Positions 19,369 to 28,709 of a stretch of 64,000 nt of DNA are shown here, piece by piece (position 1 is the first letter of the stretch; the number at the start of each line of letters is the position of its first letter). The notes beneath the pieces are model-generated. The model had not been told where the DNA came from, made no database searches, and saw nothing but the letters and a program-made list of their open reading frames with translations. This stretch comes from Seramator thermalis (GTDB taxonomy: Bacteria > Bacteroidota > Bacteroidia > Bacteroidales > Dysgonomonadaceae): contig NZ_RXHS01000009.1 of the NCBI RefSeq assembly GCF_004138125.1, forward strand, positions 62,001-126,000. The letters are read 5' to 3'. Made by a program: the position numbers and the translations under genes.

Positions 19369-22089
19369 CTACCCTTCGATAGCAGCCTGTGCAGCTGCGA
19401 GACGAGCAATCGGAACTCGAAACGGAGAACACGATACGTAATTAAGACCAATGGTATGGCAGAATTTCACCGAAGAAGGTTCGCCGCCATGTTCGCCGCA
19501 CAATCCGCATTTGAGGGTGGGTTTCACGCTACGGCCTTCCTGTATAGCCATTCTCATCAGTCGTCCCACTCCTTTTTGATCGAGCACGGCAAAAGGATCG
19601 TGCTTCAAAAACCCTTTATCGATGTACATCGGAAGGAATTTCGCGACATCGTCGCGACTGTAACCGAATGTCATCTGTGTTAAGTCATTCGTGCCAAATG
19701 AAAAGAAATCGGCTTCTTCTGCAATGCGGTGAGCTGTTAATGCAGCTCGCGGGATTTCGATCATTGTTCCAATCTTATATTCCACAGAATCATTTTGTTC
19801 AGAGAATACTTTTTTGATAGTACTTTCTATAATCTCCTTCTGAGCCTTAAATTCGTGAACAATGCCCGTTAGAGGTACCATGATTTCGGGAATGGCTTCA
19901 ACTCCTTCTTTTTTCAATTCCAGGGCAGCTTCGATGATAGCGCGCGCTTGCATCTCGGTGATTTCGGGATAAAGATTACCCAAACGACAACCACGAAGTC
20001 CCAACATCGGATTGGCTTCGATGAGATCTTCCACCCTGTCGTGAATGTCCTTATAAGAGATCCCCATCACTTTGGCCATTTCCATCTGTCCCTTTTCATC
20101 ATGAGGAACAAACTCGTGCAATGGAGGATCGAGCAGACGAATGGTAACAGGAAGTCCATCCATAGTCCGGAAAATGCCTTTGAAGTCGGTTTTTTGCAAA
20201 GGCAATAATTTTTCGAGCGCTTTGCGACGACCTTGTTCATCCTTGGCAAGAATCATCTCTCGCATGGCCAGAATTTTGTCGTCTTCAAAAAACATGTGTT
20301 CGGTGCGGCACAAGCCAATACCTTTCGCTCCAAAATTGCGTGCCGTGCGAGCATCACGAGGTGTATCGGCATTCGTCCTGACTTCCATGCGGGCATACTT
20401 GTCCGCAAGCTCCATCAAAGCCGAAAAATCATCATTCAGTTCGGCGTCTTGCGTCTGAATTTTTCCTTCATAAACGTAACCGGTCGTTCCGTCGATTGAA
20501 ATCCAATCGCCTTCTTTCATTTCCTTTCCATTGATTGTCAACGTACGGGCTTTGTAATCGATAACCATATTATTGGCCGCCGATACACAACATTTCCCCA
20601 TACCGCGGGCAACAACCGCTGCATGAGATGTCATTCCTCCGCGAGCGGTAAGGATGCCTTGAGCCGTAGCCATACCGCGTAAGTCTTCCGGAGATGTTTC
20701 AATTCGGCAAAGGATCACTTTTTTTCCGTTGCTCGCCCACTCTTCGGCTTCGTCGGCATGAAAAACGATTTGTCCTGTTGCAGCTCCGGGCGATGCAGGA
20801 ATACCCCTTGTTACGGGTTTGGCAGCAGACAAAGCTTTTTTATCGAAAACCGGATGCAGCAATTCGTCGAGTTTTTCGGGATCGCAGCGTTTCAACGCGG
20901 TCTTTTCGTCAATATATCCCTGGCGAAGCATGTCCATGGCAATTTTAACCATCGCGCCACCCGTGCGTTTTCCACTACGAGTCTGAAGCAACCAAAGTTT
21001 TCCGTCCTGAATGGTAAACTCCAAATCCTGCATATCTTTGAAATAATCTTCCAATTTTTGCTGTACCTCTATCAGCTCCTTTGCGCACTCGGGCATACTT
21101 TCTTCCAGGGAAGGATATTTTGCCGCTCGTTCTTCTTCCGAAATTCCTTGCTGCTTAGCCCAGCGGCGCGATCCTTCGAGGGTTATCTGTTGTGGCGTAC
21201 GTACACCTGCCACAACGTCTTCGCCTTGCGCGTTGATCAGATATTCGCCATTAAAAATATCTTCGCCGGTGGCTGCATCGCGCGTAAAGGCCACACCCGT
21301 TCCGGATGTATTCCCCATATTGCCATATACCATGGCCTGCACGTTAACGGCGGTTCCCCATTCTTCGGGGATATTGTTCATTTTCCGATAGAAGATAGCA
21401 CGCTCGTTCATCCAACTGTCGAAAACTGCACAAACCGCACCCCAAAGCTGATCCCATGGATTTTCGGGAAAATCGTTACCGGTACGCTCTTTAACGGCAA
21501 GTTTGAATCTCTTGACAAGTTCTTTCAAATCTTCTGTCGAAAGTTCGGTGTCGTTATGAATGCCTTTCGCCTGTTTTACCTCATCCATGATTTCCTCAAA
21601 CGGATCAATATCTTCTTTAGTTTGAGGTTTCAATCCGAGAACAACATCTCCGTACATCTGAATGAATCGACGATAGGAATCCCACGCAAAACGAGCGTTA
21701 CCGGTTTTTTTTGCGATACCCTCTACCGACTCGTCATTCAAGCCCAGATTGAGAACCGTATCCATCATTCCGGGCATAGAAACCCGCGCCCCCGAACGAA
21801 CGGAAACCAGACAAGGATTGTCTTTATCTCCAAACTTGGTTCCGGTCAGCCTTTCGATTTCTTCGATGGCTTTTTCCACTTCATCCTTCAATACGCTTAC
21901 AACGTAATCTTTTCCTAATTCGTTGTATTCGGTACACACTTCTGTCGTGATTGTGAAACCCGGTGGAACAGGAACTCCTATCAGATTCATCTCGGCAAGA
22001 TTAGCACCTTTTCCACCGAGCAGATTTTTCATGTCTGCACGACCTTCGGCTGCACCGTTACCGAAGGTGTAAACTCTCTTTTTTTCCAT
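19369..22089 (-). CDS. ppdK: pyruvate, phosphate dikinase
   Basis: PPDK (906 aa) interconverts pyruvate + ATP + Pi and PEP + AMP + PPi in the cytoplasm. Domains in order: N-terminal ATP-grasp (LLGGKGANLAEM; SVRSGARVSMPGMMDTVLN), the phosphohistidine swivel domain with catalytic His in GGMTSHAAVVARGMGK (about residue 455), and the C-terminal PEP-binding TIM barrel (GLCRTEHMF; catalytic Cys in LKCGLCGEHGGEP). Length is normal. With pyk at 44.3 kb this gives opposing PEP/pyruvate routes; many anaerobes use PPDK for PPi-linked glycolysis. Single gene with its own promoter and a strong terminator. Confidence 0.97.
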   Translation of the reverse strand: MEKKRVYTFGNGAAEGRADMKNLLGGKGANLAEMNLIGVPVPPGFTITTEVCTEYNELGKDYVVSVLKDEVEKAIEEIERLTGTKFGDKDNPCLVSVRSGARVSMPGMMDTVLNLGLNDESVEGIAKKTGNARFAWDSYRRFIQMYGDVVLGLKPQTKEDIDPFEEIMDEVKQAKGIHNDTELSTEDLKELVKRFKLAVKERTGNDFPENPWDQLWGAVCAVFDSWMNERAIFYRKMNNIPEEWGTAVNVQAMVYGNMGNTSGTGVAFTRDAATGEDIFNGEYLINAQGEDVVAGVRTPQQITLEGSRRWAKQQGISEEERAAKYPSLEESMPECAKELIEVQQKLEDYFKDMQDLEFTIQDGKLWLLQTRSGKRTGGAMVKIAMDMLRQGYIDEKTALKRCDPEKLDELLHPVFDKKALSAAKPVTRGIPASPGAATGQIVFHADEAEEWASNGKKVILCRIETSPEDLRGMATAQGILTARGGMTSHAAVVARGMGKCCVSAANNMVIDYKARTLTINGKEMKEGDWISIDGTTGYVYEGKIQTQDAELNDDFSALMELADKYARMEVRTNADTPRDARTARNFGAKGIGLCRTEHMFFEDDKILAMREMILAKDEQGRRKALEKLLPLQKTDFKGIFRTMDGLPVTIRLLDPPLHEFVPHDEKGQMEMAKVMGISYKDIHDRVEDLIEANPMLGLRGCRLGNLYPEITEMQARAIIEAALELKKEGVEAIPEIMVPLTGIVHEFKAQKEIIESTIKKVFSEQNDSVEYKIGTMIEIPRAALTAHRIAEEADFFSFGTNDLTQMTFGYSRDDVAKFLPMYIDKGFLKHDPFAVLDQKGVGRLMRMAIQEGRSVKPTLKCGLCGEHGGEPSSVKFCHTIGLNYVSCSPFRVPIARLAAAQAAIEG

Positions 22090-22149
22090 TTAATTTAGTT
22101 TAATAAATTGAATTATAGATTTTTAAATTGTCAAACGTCATTTACGATG

Positions 22150-22157
22150 CAAAAATA
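22150..22157 (-). promoter_or_regulatory. -7 promoter box of ppdK
   Basis: Minus-strand TATTTTTG, about 60 bases before the ppdK start. Confidence 0.55.
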
Positions 22158-22227
22158 GATATTTTTTTTGGTTTTTGCACTTTCTAACATTCATATTGTA
22201 TTCATAATAAAAAAAATTCGGGTTCAT

Positions 22228-23070
22228 CTACTGAATTGAGTCGGTAAGAATGGTGTGGTCAATTATTTTTTCACCGGAAATTTCGCTCGACCGAGATCTT
22301 TGTTTTTCCTGCGAACTTTCTGCTAAAGAAATATTATAGAGTTGAATAAATGAAGGAACAAACTGATTCTTACGCATTTTCACAAATCCGCTTGCGCTTT
22401 GCAGCGTATCGTTCGTTATGTATTTTGAAATCGGGAGCGAATAATGGGTATTGGACGAAACCGATACCGAACGATAGACTGTAGTATCTTTGTACTCGAG
22501 AATTAACATGGATTGAATATCATACGAGGCTCTGACGGGAATGCCAATTGCGTCGAAATGAAAATCGAGATTTGCAGAGGCATATTGATCGATTTCGGGT
22601 TTTGAAAGTTGAAAAGAAAATCCTGAGCCATCTTCTGTCAACCCAAATATATACGAAGACGGAATATACGAACGAGAACGATTCCGTCGATTCAATTCCT
22701 GTTCTCGCGAATATTCTTGCGAAATCATTCGTTCGATACGTAGCTGCTCCCGTTTCAAACGCGACTTCACCGAATCGTTCATTTTCAAATAAATGTCCAC
22801 ATGATCAGAATACCAAGAAAGTGAAGTATCCCATTGGGATGGAGTTATGCCGTGTTTACGGAATACTTCGTTAATAAGGGCTTCTTTTTTTTCGGGTGAG
22901 TCAAACGACGCATAATCATTTTCGATCATAGATTCGGCTACATAGATATCATACATCAACTGCTCCATCTTTTTTCGGTTCAAAACCTCTTTGGGTCGGT
23001 TGCTGCACGATAAAATAATTTCACCCGACAAGATAATCAAAAAAAAGTATGCAATGCTCTTAAACCTCAC
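22228..23070 (-). CDS. DUF4296 lipoprotein
   Basis: A 280-residue lipoprotein (FFLIILSGEIILSC, lipid Cys about 22) with the Bacteroidales DUF4296 domain just after the anchor: KKMEQLMYDIYVAESMIE, then EVFRKHGITPSQWDTSLSWY. After a basic Arg-rich segment (about 125-150) comes a beta-rich C-terminal half with no recognisable relative. Function unknown. Its start overlaps the lspA stop by 11 bases, so the gene is translationally tied to the enzyme that processes lipoproteins like itself. Confidence 0.8.
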   Translation of the reverse strand: MRFKSIAYFFLIILSGEIILSCSNRPKEVLNRKKMEQLMYDIYVAESMIENDYASFDSPEKKEALINEVFRKHGITPSQWDTSLSWYSDHVDIYLKMNDSVKSRLKREQLRIERMISQEYSREQELNRRNRSRSYIPSSYIFGLTEDGSGFSFQLSKPEIDQYASANLDFHFDAIGIPVRASYDIQSMLILEYKDTTVYRSVSVSSNTHYSLPISKYITNDTLQSASGFVKMRKNQFVPSFIQLYNISLAESSQEKQRSRSSEISGEKIIDHTILTDSIQ

Positions 23071-23737
23071 CTCTGATAATTTTTTCTTCTCTGTTTAGCG
23101 CAAGCTTTTCTTTTTCTTTTTTCGACATCAAAGAATAGGATAACGTCTTTCTGTAAAACAAAAGCAGGATAATGACTCCAACCGTAATGGCCGAATCGGC
23201 TATGTTGAATATAAATCTGAAGAAAAGGTAATCCTGCCCACCAATAAATGGTAACCATTCCGGAAATGTTCCTTCGAACAACGGAAAGTAAAGCATATCG
23301 ACAACTTTACCATGCAGTAGGGAAGAATATCCTTCGCCAAATGGGACCAAAGAAGCTACATGACCCGGATAACTCGCTTCGAAAATGGTGCCGTAAAAAA
23401 CACTGTCGATGATGTTTCCAGATGCTCCTGCCAAAATTAGCGAAATACAGACTATGAACCCCGTTTTGTAGTTTTCTTTAACCAGTCTCTTTAAATAAAT
23501 AATAATTAGCACGACAGCTCCTATTCGGAAAATAGACAGAAACATTTTCCCAAATGCTTCGATTCCGAATGCCATTCCGTTATTTTCGACAAAATAGATT
23601 TTGAACCAATTCGTAATGTCGAATGAATCGTAGAGCGCCATGTGCGTCTTTACCCAAATTTTGGAAAGTTGGTCTATCAACAACACCAGCAAAACTGTAA
23701 GTACGGCAATGACGCCTTTGGAGATTTTATTCTTCAT
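23060..23737 (-). CDS. lspA: lipoprotein signal peptidase (signal peptidase II)
   Basis: An inner-membrane aspartyl protease of 225 aa that removes the signal peptide from diacylglyceryl-modified prolipoproteins. Four transmembrane helices are visible. Conserved blocks: VLLIDQLSKIWVKTH, FVENNGMAFG, LAGASGNIIDSVFYG with one catalytic Asp, and FNIADSAITVGVIILL with the second. The long periplasmic insert (GTIFEASYPG to FEGTFPEW) is usual in Bacteroidales. MKNKISKGV at 23737 is preferred to an ATG seven codons earlier because it gives the short cytoplasmic tail seen in the family. It lies between the dksA-like gene and the overlapping DUF4296 gene. Confidence 0.93.
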   Translation of the reverse strand: MKNKISKGVIAVLTVLLVLLIDQLSKIWVKTHMALYDSFDITNWFKIYFVENNGMAFGIEAFGKMFLSIFRIGAVVLIIIYLKRLVKENYKTGFIVCISLILAGASGNIIDSVFYGTIFEASYPGHVASLVPFGEGYSSLLHGKVVDMLYFPLFEGTFPEWLPFIGGQDYLFFRFIFNIADSAITVGVIILLLFYRKTLSYSLMSKKEKEKLALNREEKIIRGEV

Positions 23738-23827
23738 ACAATCTTTTTGTCGCGACATGTCGGTTTTCTAAAATTGGTTCGTTCGGATTTCGAAAAAACG
23801 AGGACAAAATCGCGTCTGAAACTGATT

Positions 23828-24211
23828 TCATTTTCTTTTTTTTGCCTCTTTTGCTTCAATACTCAATGTGGCATGTGGCACGGCGCGCAGTCGCTCTTTC
23901 GGAATCAATTTGCCGGTCTCGCGACAAATTCCGTAAGTGCCGTTTTCGATACGCACTAATGCTGCCTGCAGATTTTGGATAAATTTCATTTGTCGTTGAG
24001 CCAACCGCCCTGCTTCTTCCTTCGAAAGGGTAGAAGCACCTTCTTCCATATTCTTAAACGTAGGTGATGTATCTACGGTATCGTTGCCGTCGGCATTCAT
24101 CACTGCTGCACGAAGGTTTTCATATTCACGTTTTGCCACTTCCAGCTTTTCGTTTATCAAAATACGGAATTCTTCGAGCTCCTCATCCGAATATCTTGTT
24201 TTTTCGCTCAT
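23828..24211 (-). CDS. TraR/DksA-family protein
   Basis: A 127-residue member of the DksA/TraR family, which binds the RNA polymerase secondary channel and modulates transcription, often with ppGpp. Residues 8-85 form the helical/coiled part (ELEEFRILINEKLEVAKREYE). The finger reads GTYGICRETGKLIPKERLRAVPHAT: the loop shape is kept, but only one of the four zinc cysteines remains, as in other Bacteroidota members. The acidic tip residues differ from E. coli DksA, so the effect on transcription is uncertain. First gene of the unit dksA-like/lspA/DUF4296 (gap of 90 bases to lspA). Confidence 0.85.
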   Translation of the reverse strand: MSEKTRYSDEELEEFRILINEKLEVAKREYENLRAAVMNADGNDTVDTSPTFKNMEEGASTLSKEEAGRLAQRQMKFIQNLQAALVRIENGTYGICRETGKLIPKERLRAVPHATLSIEAKEAKKRK

Positions 24212-24280
24212 AATTGTTGTTTTTAATCGTTTTTCAATATTAAATTATTGGCTTTAAACGCACACTTATTATTTTTTGTT

Positions 24281-24288
24281 CAAATATA
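24281..24288 (-). promoter_or_regulatory. -7 promoter box of dksA-like/lspA unit
   Basis: Minus-strand TATATTTG, 69 bases before the dksA-like start and just beyond the ileS stop. Confidence 0.55.
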
Positions 24289-24305
24289 CGAAAAAGCGCA
24301 ATTTC

Positions 24306-27300
24306 TCAATTATTTTTTTTGATGCTTATCGTTAATGGTTTATCGTCAATTTCAATTTCATCTTCAAATTTTTCTTTCGAAATCACGAGGTTGTCGCCCA
24401 AAACCTGCTGTTTGATATAATCGGCATATTCGCGAATAGCATCGTCAAATGCCGGATCGGATGAAATTTGAATAGAGATGCGATCGGTAATCTCAAAATT
24501 TTTCGCCTTGCGAAGGTTTTGAATACGATTTACCAATTCGCGAGCTATTCCTTCCTTGCGCAAATCGTCGGTTACCGTGATGTCGAGCGCAATCGTCAAG
24601 CGGCCTTCGTTGCCAACAAGCCATCCCGGAATATCTTCCGAAATAATTTCCACGTCATCAAGCGTAATCGTGGCTTCAACACCCTCAATCGATAAGGTAT
24701 AACGGCCATTTTTCTCCAGTGAATTTATTTCGTCCTGCGTCATCGACTGAATTTTCGGAGCTAATTGTTTCATTATTTTGCCATAACGAGGCCCGAGTTT
24801 TTTGAAATCGGGCTTCACCCGTTTCACAAGCATGGCATTTGCCGAATCCACAAATTCGATCGACTTCACGTTTACCTCACTCAGGATGAGACCACTCACT
24901 GCTTCGATATTGGCTTTTTGAGTCTCGTCCGTTACCGGAATCATAATTTTCGAAAGTGGCTGACGCACTTTCAGATTTACCTTCCTCCGCAAGGCGAGAA
25001 CAATGGACGATGCCGTTTGTGCCAAATACATTCTGTCTTCCAATGTTTTATCAATCAGCGATGCATCGGCCTTGGGAAAATCGGCCAAATGCACCGATTC
25101 GAATTTTTCGTCATTCACTGCAGCAGTGAGGTCAAGATAAAGTTTATCGGCATAAAAAGGCGAAATAGGCGCCATGAGTTTGGCCACAGTAACCAAACAA
25201 GTGTACAACGTCTGATAGGCCGAAAGCTTATCCTCGGTCATTTCTCCTCCCCAGAAACGTTTCCTGTTGAGGCGAACATACCAGTTGCTCAAATTGTCGT
25301 TCACAAAATCCGAAATGGCTCGTCCGGCTTTTGTCGGTTCGTAGCTATCGAAATCGGTATCCACTTCTTCAATAAGCGAATTCAATAACGAAATGATCCA
25401 ACGATCGATTTCAGGACGCTTTTCGATAGCTATTTGAGGATATTGATTGTAAAAATCGTCAACATTGGCATAAAGCGCAAAAAACGAATATGTATTATAT
25501 AGCGTTCCGAAAAATTTTCTTCTTACTTCCTCCACGCCGTCGATATCGAACTTCAGATTGTCCCAAGGCGAAGCATTGGTTATCATGTACCAACGCAAAG
25601 GATCGGAACCGTATTTTTCGATTGTTTCAAATGGATCGACGGCATTTCCCAAACGCTTTGACATCTTGTTGCCGTTTTTATCCAAAACCAATCCATTGGA
25701 AACCACATTTTTAAATGCTACACTATCTTTAACCAGCGTGCTGATGGCATGTAGCGTGAAAAACCATCCACGCGTTTGATCGACACCTTCGGCAATGAAA
25801 TCGGCCGGATAAATTTTACTGAATTCTTCTTCGGAAATATGCGGATAAAACACTTGAGCAAAGGGCATAGAACCACTGTCGAACCAAACATCGAGCAAAT
25901 CTGTCTCGCGATGCATAGGCTTTCCGCTTTCCGAAACCAGCACGATGTTATCCACATAAGGACGATGCAAATCGATTTTTTCGTAATGCAACGGCTGATA
26001 GTCTTCCGGTTTGAAATCTTTCCACGGCAATTCGTTCATCACGCCCGCATCCAAAGCTTTCTGCATCTCATCGCATAACTCCTTTACCGATCCAATGCAT
26101 TTTTCTTCCTGTCCGTCTTCGGTGCGCCAAATCGGAAGAGGCGTTCCCCAATAACGGCTGCGGCTCAAATTCCAGTCCTGAAGGTTTTCGAGCCATTTCC
26201 CGAAACGTCCCGTTCCTGTGGATTGAGGCTTCCAATTAATCGTATTGTTGAGCTCGATAAGTCTTTCCTTGCGGGCAGTAGTGCGAATAAACCAGCTGTC
26301 GAGCGGATAATAAAGAACGGGTTTGTCTGTTCGCCAACAATGCGGGTAACTGTGGACGTGTTTTTCGATGCGAAATGCTCGATTTTGTTGCTTGAGATCC
26401 ACACACAAATCGATATCTAGGGTGCTATCCTCAGCCGTAAGCGTTTCGTCGTAATCGTTTTTCACATATCGGCTGGCATAGCGACTGTATAACTCTACAT
26501 TTACGTTTTCCTTAACGAAATCGGGATCGAGATCCTCGATACGGAAATATTTTCCGGTCAAATCTACCATCGGACGAAGTGCTCCGTTCCTGTCGCGAAG
26601 CATAAGACCGGGGACATCATTCTCCTTGCCTACTTTGGCATCGTCGGCTCCAAAAGTCGGTGCGATATGCACGATTCCTGTTCCATCTTCGGTAGACACA
26701 AAATCGCCTGTAACTACCTTCAACGCATTTCCTGACGTTTTTACCCAGGGGAAAAGTTGTTCATATTCCAATCCGGCAAGTTCCTTTCCTTTCCATCTTT
26801 TTTCGAGAACGCGAAACGGAATATTTTTGTCGCCTTCTTTGTAATCTTCCAATTTCAAATTGGCGTTTTTGTCGGGAAAATACGATTTAATCAAACTTTC
26901 GGCCAATATAGCGGTCATCGGTTTGCCGGTATAGGGATTATATGTCTGAACAGCAGCATATTCAATATCAGGCCCTACGGCCAAAAGCACATTGGACGGC
27001 AACGTCCAGGGGGTAGTCGTCCAGGCCAGGAAAAACGGTTCACCAAATTCGCTCCATTCCGGAAGCGGATTTTTTATTTTAAACTGCGCCGTACACGTAG
27101 TGTCTTTCACATCGCGATAACATCCGGGCTGATTGAGTTCGTGCGTACTCAACCCTGTACCTGCTGCAGGAGAATAAGGCTGAATGGTATAGCCTTTATA
27201 AAGCAATCCTTTGCCGTACAAATCCTTGATCAAATACCAAAGCGTTTCGATATATCGATTGTCGTAAGTAATGTAAGGATCGGTCATATCCACCCAATAA

Positions 27301-27722
27301 CCCATTTCTTTGGTGAGTGTTTCCCATTCCTTGGTGTATTTCATCACCTCTTTGCGACAAGCAGCATTGTATTCTTCCACCGAAATTTTCTTGCCGATGT
27401 CTTCTTTGGTAATTCCAAGAGATTTTTCCACACCGAGTTCCACAGGAAGGCCGTGTGTATCCCACCCTGCTTTACGATTGACAAGAAAACCCTTCATCGT
27501 TTTGTATCGGCAGAAAATATCCTTTATCGAACGAGCGATAACGTGATGAATGCCGGGCATTCCGTTAGCCGACGGCGGTCCTTCGTAAAAAATGAACCGT
27601 GGGTGGCCTTCGCGCGTTTCCAGACTTTTCCGAAAGATATCCTTATCTTCCCATTCTTTCAGCATCTCTTTGTTGACTGCCGATAAATCCAGATGATCGT
27701 ATTCCGGGAATTTCTTATCCAT
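24306..27722 (-). CDS. ileS: isoleucyl-tRNA synthetase
   Basis: Class I aminoacyl-tRNA synthetase (1138 aa) that charges tRNA-Ile. The HIGH-type motif appears as GMPGIHH (about residues 54-60), the CP1 editing domain spans about 180-400 with AWTTTPWTLPSN, the catalytic domain has DVWFDSGSMPFAQ, and the KMSKS loop is GNKMSKRLGN. An anticodon-binding domain and a long C-terminal extension (about 900-1138) follow. Length and the extension fit the long IleRS group found in Bacteroidota. Single gene with its own -7 box. Confidence 0.97.
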   Translation of the reverse strand: MDKKFPEYDHLDLSAVNKEMLKEWEDKDIFRKSLETREGHPRFIFYEGPPSANGMPGIHHVIARSIKDIFCRYKTMKGFLVNRKAGWDTHGLPVELGVEKSLGITKEDIGKKISVEEYNAACRKEVMKYTKEWETLTKEMGYWVDMTDPYITYDNRYIETLWYLIKDLYGKGLLYKGYTIQPYSPAAGTGLSTHELNQPGCYRDVKDTTCTAQFKIKNPLPEWSEFGEPFFLAWTTTPWTLPSNVLLAVGPDIEYAAVQTYNPYTGKPMTAILAESLIKSYFPDKNANLKLEDYKEGDKNIPFRVLEKRWKGKELAGLEYEQLFPWVKTSGNALKVVTGDFVSTEDGTGIVHIAPTFGADDAKVGKENDVPGLMLRDRNGALRPMVDLTGKYFRIEDLDPDFVKENVNVELYSRYASRYVKNDYDETLTAEDSTLDIDLCVDLKQQNRAFRIEKHVHSYPHCWRTDKPVLYYPLDSWFIRTTARKERLIELNNTINWKPQSTGTGRFGKWLENLQDWNLSRSRYWGTPLPIWRTEDGQEEKCIGSVKELCDEMQKALDAGVMNELPWKDFKPEDYQPLHYEKIDLHRPYVDNIVLVSESGKPMHRETDLLDVWFDSGSMPFAQVFYPHISEEEFSKIYPADFIAEGVDQTRGWFFTLHAISTLVKDSVAFKNVVSNGLVLDKNGNKMSKRLGNAVDPFETIEKYGSDPLRWYMITNASPWDNLKFDIDGVEEVRRKFFGTLYNTYSFFALYANVDDFYNQYPQIAIEKRPEIDRWIISLLNSLIEEVDTDFDSYEPTKAGRAISDFVNDNLSNWYVRLNRKRFWGGEMTEDKLSAYQTLYTCLVTVAKLMAPISPFYADKLYLDLTAAVNDEKFESVHLADFPKADASLIDKTLEDRMYLAQTASSIVLALRRKVNLKVRQPLSKIMIPVTDETQKANIEAVSGLILSEVNVKSIEFVDSANAMLVKRVKPDFKKLGPRYGKIMKQLAPKIQSMTQDEINSLEKNGRYTLSIEGVEATITLDDVEIISEDIPGWLVGNEGRLTIALDITVTDDLRKEGIARELVNRIQNLRKAKNFEITDRISIQISSDPAFDDAIREYADYIKQQVLGDNLVISKEKFEDEIEIDDKPLTISIKKNN

Positions 27723-27758
27723 TTTCGAACTAAATTTTTCCTTTTAAAAATCAGGTTG

Positions 27759-27766
27759 CAAAGGTA
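27759..27766 (-). promoter_or_regulatory. -7 promoter box of ileS
   Basis: Minus-strand TACCTTTG, 36 bases before the ileS start. Confidence 0.6.
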
Positions 27767-27892
27767 GCAATAAATTGAAAAACAACAATCGAAAAAATGC
27801 AAATCGCCCTTTTGTAAAGCAGCCGGTAAATAAAGGCGAATGCGTTGACGTTTTATCCCTTTCGAGACGCATTCCGACCGCAAAAAATGTGC

Positions 27893-27900
27893 TATCTTTG
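27893..27900 (+). promoter_or_regulatory. -7 promoter box of EEP hydrolase pair
   Basis: TATCTTTG ends 13 bases before the ATG at 27914, implying a leader of only about seven bases. Confidence 0.6.
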
Positions 27901-27913
27901 AAAAATTTTATAC

Positions 27914-28708
27914 ATGAAACGTTTTTTACTCTATAGCTGTCTGTTCCTCCTGATTGGTTTTGGAAGCTGTGCTATCACGAAACGGCAGCAAAATAACGGC
28001 ATAAATGAGATAAAAATTCTTACCTATAACATTCGTAATGCAAGGGGGATGGACGAAAAAACCGATTATAACCGAATTGCCGGAATCATCCGATCGATTC
28101 ATCCCGATTGCGCGGCGCTGCAAGAACTTGACAGTGCAACGGCACGAAGCAATGGCGAAGTGATTCTCGACGAGTTGGCAAAGCGCACAGGGATGTACGC
28201 CTCCTACAGCAAATCTATCGATTATCAGGGCGGAGGTTATGGGATAGGAATTCTGACGAAAGAAAAGCCGCTTCACAAAGAAGTCATTCCGCTGCCCGGT
28301 CGTGAGGAATCGAGGAGTTTCCTTATCGTGGAAATGCCCAACTATGTGATTGGCTGCACACATTGGTCGCTTACCTACGAGGACAGAATGGCTTCGGCGG
28401 ACCGAATAAATGCGGCTGTAGGGAAATATTTGCACAAACCGGTATTTTTGGCAGGCGATTTCAATTCGGATGCGACTTCCGAAGAAATAAATTTGTTGTC
28501 AAAAAATTGGATGATGTTGAATGATCCGTCAAAAGCGACTTTCCCCTCAGATCGCCCGGTGAAATGTATCGATTACATTTGGGCAAAGAAAAATCCGTTT
28601 TTTTCTTTCAAAATTTCAATTACCAAAGTCGAAAACGAACCTGTCGCTTCCGATCATTTGCCGGTTTGGACAATGGTCAACTATTCAAAAATCAAAAATA
28701 ACCCATAA
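27914..28708 (+). CDS. endonuclease/exonuclease/phosphatase-fold lipoprotein
   Basis: A 264-residue EEP-superfamily (DNase I-like) phosphoesterase with a lipoprotein signal (LFLLIGFGSC). Metal and catalytic motifs are present: LTYNIRN, AALQELD (Glu metal ligand), GCTHWSL, LAGDFNSDAT (Asp/Asn) and the final SDHLPVW (Asp-His). Related surface or periplasmic Bacteroidota proteins are variously annotated as endonucleases, sphingomyelinases or phosphatases; the substrate cannot be told from sequence. One base separates it from a second EEP gene, so the two are co-transcribed. Confidence 0.85.
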   Translation: MKRFLLYSCLFLLIGFGSCAITKRQQNNGINEIKILTYNIRNARGMDEKTDYNRIAGIIRSIHPDCAALQELDSATARSNGEVILDELAKRTGMYASYSKSIDYQGGGYGIGILTKEKPLHKEVIPLPGREESRSFLIVEMPNYVIGCTHWSLTYEDRMASADRINAAVGKYLHKPVFLAGDFNSDATSEEINLLSKNWMMLNDPSKATFPSDRPVKCIDYIWAKKNPFFSFKISITKVENEPVASDHLPVWTMVNYSKIKNNP

Positions 28709-28709
28709 A

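Noticed and set aside
20758-21918. 386-codon frame antisense to ppdK, and similar long frames opposite ileS (26757-27686) and the M13 peptidase (62674-63528)
   Set aside because: They are opposite highly conserved genes, show no family resemblance and have Cys/Phe/His-heavy composition typical of antisense shadows.
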